Below, in pieces: positions 26,970 through 35,656 of a stretch of 64,000 nt of DNA; position 1 is the first letter of the stretch, and each line of letters starts with the position of its first letter. The translations under genes and the position numbers were made by a program. Source of the DNA: Arthrobacter silviterrae (GTDB lineage: Bacteria; Actinomycetota; Actinomycetes; Actinomycetales; Micrococcaceae). The notes under the pieces were generated by a model. That model was not told the origin of the DNA. It did not search any database and saw nothing but the letters and a program-made list of their open reading frames with translations. The stretch covers positions 78,815 to 142,814 of the forward strand of contig NZ_JAAKZI010000006.1 in assembly GCF_011045165.1 (NCBI RefSeq). The letters run 5' to 3'.

Positions 26970-28200
26970 TCAGAACAGCTGTTCGCGCTGGGTTTCCGGG
27001 GCCCACATGACCGTCACAACCAGTCCGAGCAGCAGCACACCGCCCAGCCAGAACATGGTGCCGGGGATGCCCCAGCTGTCGAGGCTGAGAGGCAGCACAA
27101 ACGTTCCGATGGCCGCCGCGATGCGGCTCAAGGCATTGAGAAGCCCGACGCCGGAGGCACGCAGCTGTGTGGGGAAGAGTTCCGGCGGGTACACCTGGGT
27201 GATGTTGGATCCTCCCGACATGACGAAGGTGTAGATGACGAACGGGATCATGACCACCAGGGCGGGGAGATTGCTGACCAGGCCCAGGACCAGCAGGGAG
27301 GTGGCAAGGATGCCAAAGGTCCAGATGGTGAACGAGCGCCGGCGCATCTTTTGCAAAAACCACAGCCCGACCACGCCGCCACCCAGCAGGAAAAGGTTGA
27401 GGAGCAGGTTCTGGAGGTTGTAGTCGGAGACGTTCAGGCCGGCGAGAATCGTGGGAACGCAGGTGTAGATGGCGAAGTACGGGAGAACCAGCGCACTGTA
27501 AAAAATGGCGCCGAATGCTGTCCGCTTCCACATGTTCCTGCTGAACAATTCCCGGTAGCGTGCGGAGTTGGACTCGACCTCGAATTCGCTCGGGTCCAGT
27601 TCCACCTGCAGGTACTTCTTCACAATTGTCCGTGCTTCCTCAATCCGTCCGCGGCTGATCAGCCAACCGGGCGATTCGGGGGTGCCGATCCGGACCACCA
27701 GCACCACCAGGGCCGGGATGGCGCCGCTTGCCAGCAGCCAGCGCCAGGCATCGGGACCGAAATCGATGTAGGCGCCCATGACATTGGCGACGACGTAACC
27801 CACTGTCCACAGGACGGTGAGCGAGGCCAGAATGAAGCCGCGCTGCTTGCGGGGTGCAAACTCGGACAGGAGGGTTGGCCCCACCGCGTAGTCGGCACCG
27901 AGGCCAAACCCGATGAGCAGGCGCAGGATGAAAAGGACGTCAACGTTTGGTGCCCAGAATAGCAGGGCGGATGCCACAGCAATCAGCACAAAGTTCAGGA
28001 CATAAACGCGCTCGCGGCCGATGAGGTCACCGACCCGGCCCAGGATCAGGCTGCCGAAGAACAAGCCGATGAGTGCCGAGGGCGAAGCCGTCCGAGAAAT
28101 TGGCCCCGAACGTCATGGCCGTGATTTTCAGGTGAAACCGGCCAAAGGGGATTTCATCCAGGGTGGGGCCAGCGGATTGTTGCACTTGCGGATTGGTCAT
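26970..28200 (-). pseudogene. MFS transporter (sugar/aromatic acid type), frameshifted
   Basis: An MFS gene reads well from 28064 to 26970 (LGRVGDLIGRERV motif A, SPGWLISRGRIEEAR, PPELFPTQLRASGVG), but its start lies in another frame. ATG 28200, with AAGG six bases upstream, begins MTNPQVQQSAGPTLDEIPFG and runs through TAMTFGANFSDGFALG before the frame is lost near 28075-28085. One extra G in that stretch would account for the shift. Joined, the product would be about 410 aa, normal for the family. The ATG lies eight bases after the lyase stop, so the two genes form one unit. Either a true pseudogene or a sequencing indel; both are possible. Confidence 0.7.
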
Positions 28201-28207
28201 GGCTGCC

Positions 28208-29643
28208 TTAGAGGTCGAATGAAAGCTGTAGCAAACCGGCGGCGGCAGCGAGGTCGCCGCTGAGCGGACGGTCAATCACGTCAGGATTGAAGCGGTTTTG
28301 TGCTTCCAGGAAGTACTGGCCCAAACTCGTGGTGTGGTCCATGGCCGCCCCGGTGAGGGAAACGGCGCGGGTTGCCGAGATCAATTCGCAGGCCAGGGCA
28401 TCCGTTGCTGCGCGCAGGGCGTCCCGGAGCTGGTCGGCGGACTGCGCGGCAAAGCTGGCGTGGTCCTCGGTTCCCCGGGAAATGACTGTGACGCCCAATG
28501 ACGCCGGCTGTGCTGCGGTCCGGAGCCTGGCAAGCGCGGCGGCGGAGTTGTACTCCAGGAGCATCACGCCGCTGCTGCCCGGCTCGCCGTCGGCCAGAAA
28601 AGAGTTGAGCCCGGTCATGCCGGGGTCGGAAAGGTTGTTCAGCCTGGCGCCGGACAGGTGGGCCACGCTGGCCAGTGCCAGTTTCGTGTGGTCCATGGCC
28701 AGGGCAAGCGGGAGGGCCGTGGAAATTTGCGTTGTGGAAGACGTCGCCGCCGTCCACGCTGTACAGCGGGTTCTCCGCCGCCGCATTGATCTCAATGCCC
28801 AGCACCGAGGCCTGCCCTCCAGGCTGGCGCGGAGGGCGCCGGCCACCTGGGGCAGCGCGCGGAATCCGTAGGAGTCCTGGACCCGGGCAGCGGCCGGCGA
28901 GCTGCCCGCCAACAGTTCGCGCATCCGTTGCGCCACTTCGGCCTGGCCCGCCTGCGGGCGCGCCGCGTGGACGGCGGCGGAGAAGGGCTCCGTTGACCCC
29001 TTGACGGCAACCAGGGAAAGGGCGCTGGTCAGCAAATAGTGGTCCAACCAATTTTCGGCCTCGGCCAGGCCCAGGCATCCCTGCGCAACAGTCATGGCAT
29101 TGGACTCGATGAAGGTAAGGGCATCACCGGTCACGGGCGTCCAGTAGCTGCGCACCTGGCCGTTTTCGAAGGGCACCTCCCCCATCAGCGCGAGGGCGAT
29201 TTCAGCGAGCGCGGACAGGTCCGCCGTCCCAATGGCACCGTAGCCATGCACGCTCGGCACGTTGCCGTCGGCAAGGGCCCCGCAATGGCCGGGATGACAT
29301 CGGGGTGGATCCCGGAGCCCCCGTTGAGCAGCTGGTTGAGCCTGACGATCATGGTGGCCCGCACCGTGCGCGTGGGGACCCCGGGACCCGAACCCGAAGC
29401 GTGGCTGCGCAGCAACCGGCGGTCCTGCTCAGTGGGGTTTCCCAGTGTCACGCTCCTGTTTGAGCCGACACCCGTGGTCCGCCCGTAAACGGGACGGCGC
29501 TGCGCGGAGGCCACAGCAAGCTCCCATGAGCGGCGGACCCTCTCCAGGGCGCCGGGAGCAATGGTGCTAGTCCACGGCGCCCCCGACAGGGAAACCAGCT
29601 CAAGGGCGCCCAGGCCGCTTCCGTCAAGAATTGCCTGGTTCAT
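28208..29643 (-). pseudogene. Aromatic amino acid/histidine ammonia-lyase family gene with three frameshifts
   Basis: Joined across three frame changes, this encodes a lyase of about 477 aa in the HAL/PAL/TAL family, which removes ammonia from His, Phe or Tyr. Family pieces include YGRTTGVGSN, GSGIHPDVIPAIAG, YWTPVTGDALTFIESNA, EINAAAENPLYS, FHNANFHG and LALAMDHTKLALAS. Frames change near 29275 (one base missing in a C run), near 28815 (one C missing) and near 28735 (one extra C). At the position of the Ala-Ser-Gly cofactor triad the sequence reads Gly-Thr-Ala (GAIGTADLSALA). All three indels fall in C/G runs, so sequencing error must be excluded before calling it dead. Confidence 0.7.
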
Positions 29644-29731
29644 CGTCCTGCCCGCCAGTGGGTCCGTTGCGTAGTCATATATTCAATTTCCGGTGAATTC
29701 CGGCCCAACAACGGGGGTGAAGTGAATCACG

Positions 29732-29749
29732 CGTCTGTGATGGCAGACG
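29732..29749. promoter_or_regulatory. Second copy of candidate IclR operator
   Basis: CGTCTGTGATGGCAGACG matches the perfect palindrome at 26259-26276 in 16 of 18 positions. It lies about 90 bases upstream of the lyase start on the minus strand, in the 133-bp gap before the Xaa-Pro peptidase stop. Confidence 0.6.
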
Positions 29750-29776
29750 TTGAGGCACAATCGGGCCGGTGCCGGC

Positions 29777-31240
29777 TCAGGCCCCCTGGACGCGCGCCAT
29801 CCACGCCTCAATCCCGGCAGCGTCCAGCGGCAGGGCGTCGGAGATGACGTTGGAGCCCGTTTCAGTGACCACAATGTCGTCCTCCAGGCGCACGCCGATG
29901 CCGCGCAGTTCCGGCGGAAGCGTGAGGTCGTGCTCGTGGAAGTACAGGCCGGGCTCCACCGTGAGCACCATGCCGGGCACCATGGGCGAGCCCTGGTAGC
30001 TTTCGTAGCTGGACTGGGCACAATCGTGGCAGTCCAGGCCCAGGTGGTGGCCCACCCCGCACACCAGGTACCGGCGGTGGTGCTGGCCCTTGGGCGAGAG
30101 TGCCTCATCCACGGACACCGGCAGCAGGCCCCAGTCGTTGAGGCCGTTGGCGATGACTTCCATGCAGGCATCGTGGAAATCGGCAAAGTACTTCCCGGGC
30201 CCCACCTGGGCCAGGCCTGCCCGGTGCGACTTCTCCACCAGGTCGTGGACCTGGCGCTGGATGGGGCTGTACGTCCCGGAGCCCGGGAACGTGCGGGTGA
30301 CGTCGGCCGTGTAGAAGCTCTTCGCTTCGACTCCCATGTCCAGCAGCAGCACCTTGTCCTCCAGGACGGGACCGTCGCACCGCACCCAGTGCAGCGTCGG
30401 GGCGTGCTTGCCGCTGCCCACGATGGTTGCGTAGCCCACGCCGTTGCCGTGCGTGCGCGCGTGCCGGTCAAAGGTGCCCTGCAGCCAGCGCTCCCCTCCC
30501 GCCTTGATGGCGGTGGGGATTTCGCGCACGACGGCGGCAAAGCCGTCCACGGTGTGATCGACAGCCTCGCGCAGCTGGGCGATTTCCCAGTCGTCCTTGA
30601 CCATCCGCAGCGTGGAGAGCACCTGCCCGAGCCGGCCGCCGTCGAGCCCGTGGCGGCTGCGCACATCGGCGGCCAGGGCCCCGGCGGCAAGCGTGCCGGA
30701 GCCGGCGCGCATGGCGGAACTGATGCCGGCGTCGAGCTCGGCTAGCGGCTTGACCGGCAGGGACAGCGCCTGCGCCCAGTCGGAAAAGTCGGGGGCGGAG
30801 CCGACCCACATCTCGCCATGGGCGGCGTTGGTGAAGAACTGGGGGTCGCCGGCGTAGAAGGGGGCCGGAATGTACACAGTGGCGTCGTGGGCGGCCCCGG
30901 AGGGGGTCATGACCAGCACGGCACCTTCGACGGCGGCACCCGTCAGCCAGTAGAAATCCGAATCCGGGCGGAAGTCATAGTAGGTGTCGTTGGCCCGGAC
31001 GGGGGCGCGGCCGGCGCCAATCACCAGCGCCTGTCCGGGAAATTCCGCGGAAAGACGCGCCCGGTGGTGACCGGCCGCCGCGGCCGCGCCGGCCACCACG
31101 GGAGGGGTGCGGTCAGGGGTCCCCCACCCCTGGCCCATGTACTCCGTAAAGGCCTCGACGTTGGCAAGCTTCGGCAGGCGAGGGTCCGGGGTGGCCGGGG
31201 CAGGCATGGATCGGGTGGTCACTGCATCACTTGCGGTCAT
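29777..31240 (-). CDS. pepP: Xaa-Pro aminopeptidase (aminopeptidase P family)
   Basis: This is a cytosolic metallopeptidase (487 aa) that removes an N-terminal residue preceding proline. The creatinase-like N-domain is followed by the pita-bread catalytic domain. Metal ligands are complete: Asp in LLLDMGVE, Asp in TADVTRTFPG, His in GVGHHLGLD, Glu in LTVEPGLYF and Glu in GVRLEDDIVVT. It is translationally coupled to the proline iminopeptidase upstream by a four-base overlap. Together they would clear proline-containing peptides. It keeps all metal ligands, unlike the creatinases at 55560 and 59334, which share the fold. Confidence 0.93.
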   Translation of the reverse strand: MTASDAVTTRSMPAPATPDPRLPKLANVEAFTEYMGQGWGTPDRTPPVVAGAAAAAGHHRARLSAEFPGQALVIGAGRAPVRANDTYYDFRPDSDFYWLTGAAVEGAVLVMTPSGAAHDATVYIPAPFYAGDPQFFTNAAHGEMWVGSAPDFSDWAQALSLPVKPLAELDAGISSAMRAGSGTLAAGALAADVRSRHGLDGGRLGQVLSTLRMVKDDWEIAQLREAVDHTVDGFAAVVREIPTAIKAGGERWLQGTFDRHARTHGNGVGYATIVGSGKHAPTLHWVRCDGPVLEDKVLLLDMGVEAKSFYTADVTRTFPGSGTYSPIQRQVHDLVEKSHRAGLAQVGPGKYFADFHDACMEVIANGLNDWGLLPVSVDEALSPKGQHHRRYLVCGVGHHLGLDCHDCAQSSYESYQGSPMVPGMVLTVEPGLYFHEHDLTLPPELRGIGVRLEDDIVVTETGSNVISDALPLDAAGIEAWMARVQGA

Positions 31241-32538
31241 TTCGATATTCCTCCGCCCAACTGGGCAATAGTGTCTTTCAAATAGGCAAAAACTTTGGCA
31301 TCGCCGATGCCGTCGTGTTCAAATTCATTGGTCACCCAGGCATGCGTGTTGCCGACGACGGCCGCCGTGTCCAGTTGCAGCCCGGCATCCACGTACATGT
31401 CGTCAAAGTAGACGGCCGCGGCCACCGGGACCTCGTTGGCGGCCAGCCGTTCCACGTCATACAGCAAACTGTTGCTTTCACGGCGGGCCAGCTCGTTCAC
31501 GGCAGCTGCGAAGGGGCGCAGCAGGCGGATCTCCTCAAACATCCAGGGAAACATCATCTCACCGGTGAACAGCAGTGGCCGCGCCGTCTCGGCGAAGTCC
31601 GGATGCCGCCCCAGTTCGGCCTGTGCCGCCCATCCCGTGGGACCGTTGTCGCCATGGGCGTAAATGCTCTCCTGCATGGCAGCAAACAGCGGGTTGTCGG
31701 CAAAGGAGGTGCGTGCCAGCACCTGGGCCAGGAAGCCGTCGCTGAGCCGGTCGCCGTCGTCGTCGGCAAACGCCTCATCCAACAGCCAGTGCATGCGCTC
31801 AAAGCCCGGCTTCATGCCAAAGTCGATGCCGAGCGACTGGAAGCGCCGCACGCTCAGCGTGTCGCCGTCGGGGAGCAGCACCCTGCCGGCGGCCAGGCGG
31901 TCCGCAATGCGGGACACCAGCGCCAGGTCATCCGGGTAGCGGGCGTAATACTCCCTGTTTTTGCCGCGGGTGCGCGGAAAAGTGCGCCGGTAGACTTCGG
32001 CGGCGTCCGGAGCGATGCTGGCCAAGCCGCCCGTGACGTAGCACGCGCTCAGGCCCTCGGGCGCCTGGGACAGGTAAGTCAGGGTCAGGAATCCGCCGTA
32101 GCTTTGCCCCAGCGTTGACCAGCGGCGGCCTCCATAGAGGGTTTTGCGCAGGTGTTCGGCGTCGGCCACGATCGAGTCGGCGCGGAAGTGCTGCAAGAAG
32201 TCGGCCCCGGCTGAGGCGGTGTCGAAGCGGGAGATGACGGTTCCATCCACCCGGCTGCTGCGCCCGGTGCCGCGCTGGTCCAGCAGCAGCACGCGGTGGG
32301 TTTTCAGCGCTTCATCGATCCACCCTTCCCGCCGGGGCGGGCGCGGGCCCTTGCCGCCGGGCCCGCCCTGCAGGAACACCATGACGGGCAGCTGCTCATG
32401 CCGGTGCTCGGCGTCCACCAGTTCCCGTGCAAAGACGGAAATGGTTGCGGTGTTGTTGGCATTGAACCAGTCCAAGGGAACGGTCACCCGATGGTCGGTC
32501 ACCGCCATTCCAGGAATGATGTATTGGCTCACGATCAC
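31237..32538 (-). CDS. Proline iminopeptidase-type alpha/beta hydrolase
   Basis: This serine peptidase of the S33 family releases N-terminal proline. Visible are the oxyanion loop FLQGGPGGKG, the DQRGTGRS strand, the nucleophile Ser in LGQSYGGFLT and a late His in GNTHAWVTNEFEH. The start is uncertain: GTG 32538 (433 aa) follows AGAAGGGG by about ten bases, while an upstream ATG at 32580 has only a weak site. The stop overlaps the start of the pepP gene. Distance from E. coli enzymes makes alternative ester substrates possible. Confidence 0.85.
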   Translation of the reverse strand: MIVSQYIIPGMAVTDHRVTVPLDWFNANNTATISVFARELVDAEHRHEQLPVMVFLQGGPGGKGPRPPRREGWIDEALKTHRVLLLDQRGTGRSSRVDGTVISRFDTASAGADFLQHFRADSIVADAEHLRKTLYGGRRWSTLGQSYGGFLTLTYLSQAPEGLSACYVTGGLASIAPDAAEVYRRTFPRTRGKNREYYARYPDDLALVSRIADRLAAGRVLLPDGDTLSVRRFQSLGIDFGMKPGFERMHWLLDEAFADDDGDRLSDGFLAQVLARTSFADNPLFAAMQESIYAHGDNGPTGWAAQAELGRHPDFAETARPLLFTGEMMFPWMFEEIRLLRPFAAAVNELARRESNSLLYDVERLAANEVPVAAAVYFDDMYVDAGLQLDTAAVVGNTHAWVTNEFEHDGIGDAKVFAYLKDTIAQLGGGISK

Positions 32539-32736
32539 GTGTGTTGCGCCCCTTCTCGTTGTTCTTTCAGGCACTGCCATGCCTGCCGCCGTAGTCCGCA
32601 GCATGGCCGAAATGCAACTCACCAGCAGCCCGAAGTAATATATGACATGTTACACGCGGGCAGCGAGGGACAGGTGAAATTTTTTGCGCCCGCCGGGCGG
32701 CTTGGCCGGCTGGCGAACCCTCCAGCCCGCCGCCGC

Positions 32737-34449
32737 TCACCTGCGGCGGCGCCCCGCAGCCAGGGCGAATAGCAGCGGCACCACCGAGGCGGCCATCAGT
32801 ACGTTGCCGAACACCAGATCATTGGCGCGCACTATGGAACCGGCGATCAGCAGAGCACCGAATATAAGCGCCGACGCCACTCGCTGCGCCATGCGGATCA
32901 GCCGTGCCACCTGCCGTTCCAAGCGCGGGGTGGCCACCGACAGTGACCCGTCTTCGATGCGGGTGACCAGCCCGTCCAGCCGCTTGGGGAGGCGCAGGGC
33001 AACGGACGCGGCGTCCAACGCCTGCCCCGCCACGTCCTTGGCAAGGTTCCCGCGTTCGTCGCGCAGCAGCTTGGCCGCGTAAGGCTCCACCGAGTCCCAC
33101 AGGTTGAAGCCGGGGTCCAGCGAGCTGCACACGCCGGACGTCAGGGACATGGCGCGGATAATGAGCAGGAAATTCTCCGGCAGTTGAAACGGCAGCGAAC
33201 GGACCACGTCGCCAAACTCCACCGCAAAATCACGGAATTCCCGCTGGTCCACCTCGCGGAGCTCGGCGAAGCCCATCCCGCCAAACCTCGCGAAAAGTTG
33301 CGTCATCGCCCGCTCCAGCCCGGCCGTGTCGGCGGACGGCACCAGCACCCCGATGTCGCTGATTGCGGCCACCAGCCCCTTGCCGTCCCGGGCGGCGGCC
33401 GCGATCAACAGCTTGCGCAGACCGCTGCGCGTTTTCGGCGGCACCTCCCCCATCATGCCGAAGTCGATGAACGTCAGCTTCCATGGATGCTCCGAGGATG
33501 CGTCGCCATTCGGGGTGATGAAGATGTTGCCCGGGTGTGGATCGGCATGGAAAAAGCCGTTGGTGAACAACTGGTCAAACATGACCGAGGCAAATACCGG
33601 GGCCACCTCCGCGGGATCGATTCCCGCCGCCCGCAGTCCTTCCGCATCAGTGATCTTGATTGCCGTGACATCTTCCAGCGTGAGTACGCGGCGGGTGGTC
33701 CGCTCCCACACCACGCCGGGGACCGCCACCCTGTTGTCGCCGTCGAACTCGGCGGCAAAGCGTTCAGCGTTGGCAGCCTCATGCAGGTAGTCGATTTCCT
33801 CGAGGCTGGTCTGCGCAAACTCCTCGACCAGGGCAGGCACATTGGCGCGATTCGCGACAAGGCGGATGCGGCTGAGCCAGCCGCCCACCTTGCGCAGTGC
33901 GGCGAGGTCGACGGCGACAATCGCGTCAATGCCCGGCCGCTGGACTTTGACAACCACGCTCTCCAGCCCGGTGTTTGCGGCGTCCCCGGAAAGGAGTTTT
34001 GCCCCGTGGGCCTGCCCCAGGGATGCGGCGGCAATGGGGGTTGCCTCCACCGAGGTGAAAACCACGTCCAGCGGTGAGCCCAATTCCTCCTCCGCGAGGG
34101 CACGGATTGCCGGGAATGGCACGGGCGGCACCTCATCCTGGAGGCCTTCGAGCTCAGCGGTGATTTCCGGCGGGAGCACATCCAGCCGGGAGGACATGAA
34201 CTGCCCCACCTTGATCATCAAGCCGCCAAGCTCCACCGCGAGGACGTGGAAGCGGCGCGCGAAACGTTGCATCCTCCTCCCCCGGTTACGTTCTGCAAGG
34301 CGGCGCAAGCCGATCCGGGGAAGGAGCAGTTCAAACCACCAGGTCACCGCAAGATGCCACGCGGCAAAGCGCAGGATGCGTCGGTAGCGGGCACGGGTGC
34401 CGGCGGCACCGGGAACCGGATCAGCACTGCCGCGTTGAACCGAAGGCAC
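32737..34449 (-). CDS. ABC1/UbiB-family atypical kinase
   Basis: This is a 570-aa protein kinase-like protein of the AarF/UbiB/ADCK family. It shows the KxGQ helix (IKVGQFMSSR), the Ala-rich loop AAASLGQAH, the ATP lysine in VVVKVQRPG, DPHPGNIF and the metal-binding IDFGMMGE. Two C-terminal TM helices anchor it to the membrane. In other bacteria the family supports isoprenoid quinone synthesis or export; in actinobacteria, which use menaquinone, the role is less clear. The GTG 34449 start lies five bases after the PadR stop, so translation is coupled and PadR probably regulates it. Confidence 0.88.
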   Translation of the reverse strand: MPSVQRGSADPVPGAAGTRARYRRILRFAAWHLAVTWWFELLLPRIGLRRLAERNRGRRMQRFARRFHVLAVELGGLMIKVGQFMSSRLDVLPPEITAELEGLQDEVPPVPFPAIRALAEEELGSPLDVVFTSVEATPIAAASLGQAHGAKLLSGDAANTGLESVVVKVQRPGIDAIVAVDLAALRKVGGWLSRIRLVANRANVPALVEEFAQTSLEEIDYLHEAANAERFAAEFDGDNRVAVPGVVWERTTRRVLTLEDVTAIKITDAEGLRAAGIDPAEVAPVFASVMFDQLFTNGFFHADPHPGNIFITPNGDASSEHPWKLTFIDFGMMGEVPPKTRSGLRKLLIAAAARDGKGLVAAISDIGVLVPSADTAGLERAMTQLFARFGGMGFAELREVDQREFRDFAVEFGDVVRSLPFQLPENFLLIIRAMSLTSGVCSSLDPGFNLWDSVEPYAAKLLRDERGNLAKDVAGQALDAASVALRLPKRLDGLVTRIEDGSLSVATPRLERQVARLIRMAQRVASALIFGALLIAGSIVRANDLVFGNVLMAASVVPLLFALAAGRRRR

Positions 34450-34454
34450 CCCCG

Positions 34455-34994
34455 TCAGTCCTGGGCGAGAATCGCGTACAGGCGGCGGCGGGCCTCTTCC
34501 AGCACTGTCACGGCCTCCTGCACCTGCTTCCGTGTACCGGTGCGGCCCACCTGGGCAGCGGCCTGGGCAAGCTCGACGCCGGCCTTCGGCAGCGCCGCAA
34601 AGCCGGGGCCCGACGCCGGTGCAGAGTCCCAGGGCGCGGCCGTTTCGGCACTCGCCACTTCCTCCCGCCCCGCTTCCGTCAGCGAATAAATCTTCCGGCC
34701 GTTGGACTCCTCCGAGCTGACCAGCCCTTCATCGGCCAGCAGTTGCAGCGTCGGGTAGACCGAACCGGCGCTGGGCTTCCAGCTGCCGCCGCTGCGCTCC
34801 TCGATTTCGTGGATGATCTGGTAGCCGTGCATGGGGCGCTCAGCCAGCAGGGCCAGCACGGCAGAGCGCAATTCGCCCCGCCCGGCACGGGTGCCCGAGC
34901 GCTTCTCGAACCGTGACCGGAACTCCTCAACGGCCTGCCACATGCCATCGAGGTTGCCGCCCATAAACCCGCCCGCAGGGAATGAATCATGCAT
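34455..34994 (-). CDS. PadR-family transcriptional regulator
   Basis: This is a 179-aa regulator. The PadR winged HTH lies at about residues 40-115 (ELRSAVLALLAERPMHGYQIIHEIEE, split by the recognition turn, then SVYPTLQLLADEGLVSSEE). A helical C-terminus (about 150-177) would dimerise. A strong AAGGAGAG site sits seven bases before the ATG. Three AACGATA heptamers at exact 10-base intervals lie just upstream and are the likely binding site. It is cotranscribed with the UbiB-like kinase. The effector is unknown. Confidence 0.88.
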   Translation of the reverse strand: MHDSFPAGGFMGGNLDGMWQAVEEFRSRFEKRSGTRAGRGELRSAVLALLAERPMHGYQIIHEIEERSGGSWKPSAGSVYPTLQLLADEGLVSSEESNGRKIYSLTEAGREEVASAETAAPWDSAPASGPGFAALPKAGVELAQAAAQVGRTGTRKQVQEAVTVLEEARRRLYAILAQD

Positions 34995-35017
34995 GATGCT
35001 CTCCTTGGTCGATTGCG

Positions 35018-35044
35018 AACGATACTAAACGATAGCTAACGATA
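35018..35044. promoter_or_regulatory. Three direct AACGATA repeats, candidate PadR operator
   Basis: AACGATA begins at 35018, 35028 and 35038, one helical turn apart. The array lies 24 bases upstream of the PadR ATG and overlaps the expected promoter, with TAGTAT readable on the minus strand between two copies. Confidence 0.6.
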
Positions 35045-35097
35045 TACCCGATGGAGGGTGCCAGACAATGGTTTTTGGGAGTGCGGCCGGGCCGGTG

Positions 35098-35601
35098 TCA
35101 GGCGTCGGCCGAATCGTCCGTCTCAAGGAGGGCGGCAAGCTCCGAGAGCGCGGGGATGGCCTCCTCGATGAGTGTTTGGCGGTTGCGCGGCAGCTGGGAC
35201 AAGGCATTGGCCACGCGGCGTTCATTGGCGTTTTGCCATGACTGCAGCAGTTGGGTCCCGGTCCCCGTCAGCCGCAGGTTTTGGGCACGCCTGTCCCCGG
35301 GGCGGGGTGTGCGGCTGACCAAATCAGAAAGCACCATCTGCTGGATCAGGTTGCTGACGGTGTTCGTGGCCAGGCGCTGTCGCGCAGCAAGCTCGCTAAC
35401 GCCCAGGTCAGGTTCATCCGCGAGCCGCTGGAGGATTTCCACCTGCGCCATGGGCAGGGACTCCCAGGGGAACTCGTGGCGGACGCTCGAACGCAGGACC
35501 CGCCGCAACCGGGTGATGACGTCGGTGAGGGACCAGGCATCCCCCACTGCCTGCAGGGGTTCACCGGGAGGCTCAGGAAGCGCTGCTGCCATATTGGTCA
35601 T
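35098..35601 (-). CDS. MarR-family transcriptional regulator
   Basis: This 167-aa MarR-type repressor has its winged HTH at about residues 45-120 (MAQVEILQRLADEPDLGVSE, then RQRLATNTVSNLIQQM and PRPGDRRAQNLRLT, the wing with the conserved DxR). It is divergent from an MFS drug transporter, the classic arrangement. The 46-bp gap contains a perfect palindrome (35628-35656) that covers the transporter start, so repression of both genes is likely. ATG 35601 is used; ATG 35592 is an alternative. Confidence 0.88.
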   Translation of the reverse strand: MTNMAAALPEPPGEPLQAVGDAWSLTDVITRLRRVLRSSVRHEFPWESLPMAQVEILQRLADEPDLGVSELAARQRLATNTVSNLIQQMVLSDLVSRTPRPGDRRAQNLRLTGTGTQLLQSWQNANERRVANALSQLPRNRQTLIEEAIPALSELAALLETDDSADA

Positions 35602-35627
35602 GGCCCCATGTTATCTCCCTTGATATT

Positions 35628-35656
35628 TTCTGACATAGAATAGTTCTATGTCAGAA
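35628..35656. promoter_or_regulatory. Perfect 13+3+13 palindrome, candidate MarR operator over the transporter start
   Basis: Arms TTCTGACATAGAA (35628-35640) and TTCTATGTCAGAA (35644-35656) are exact inverted copies around TAG. The -10 box TAGAAT (35636-35641) and ATG 35648 both lie inside it. The six-base spacing points to a leaderless message that a bound repressor would shut off completely. Confidence 0.75.
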
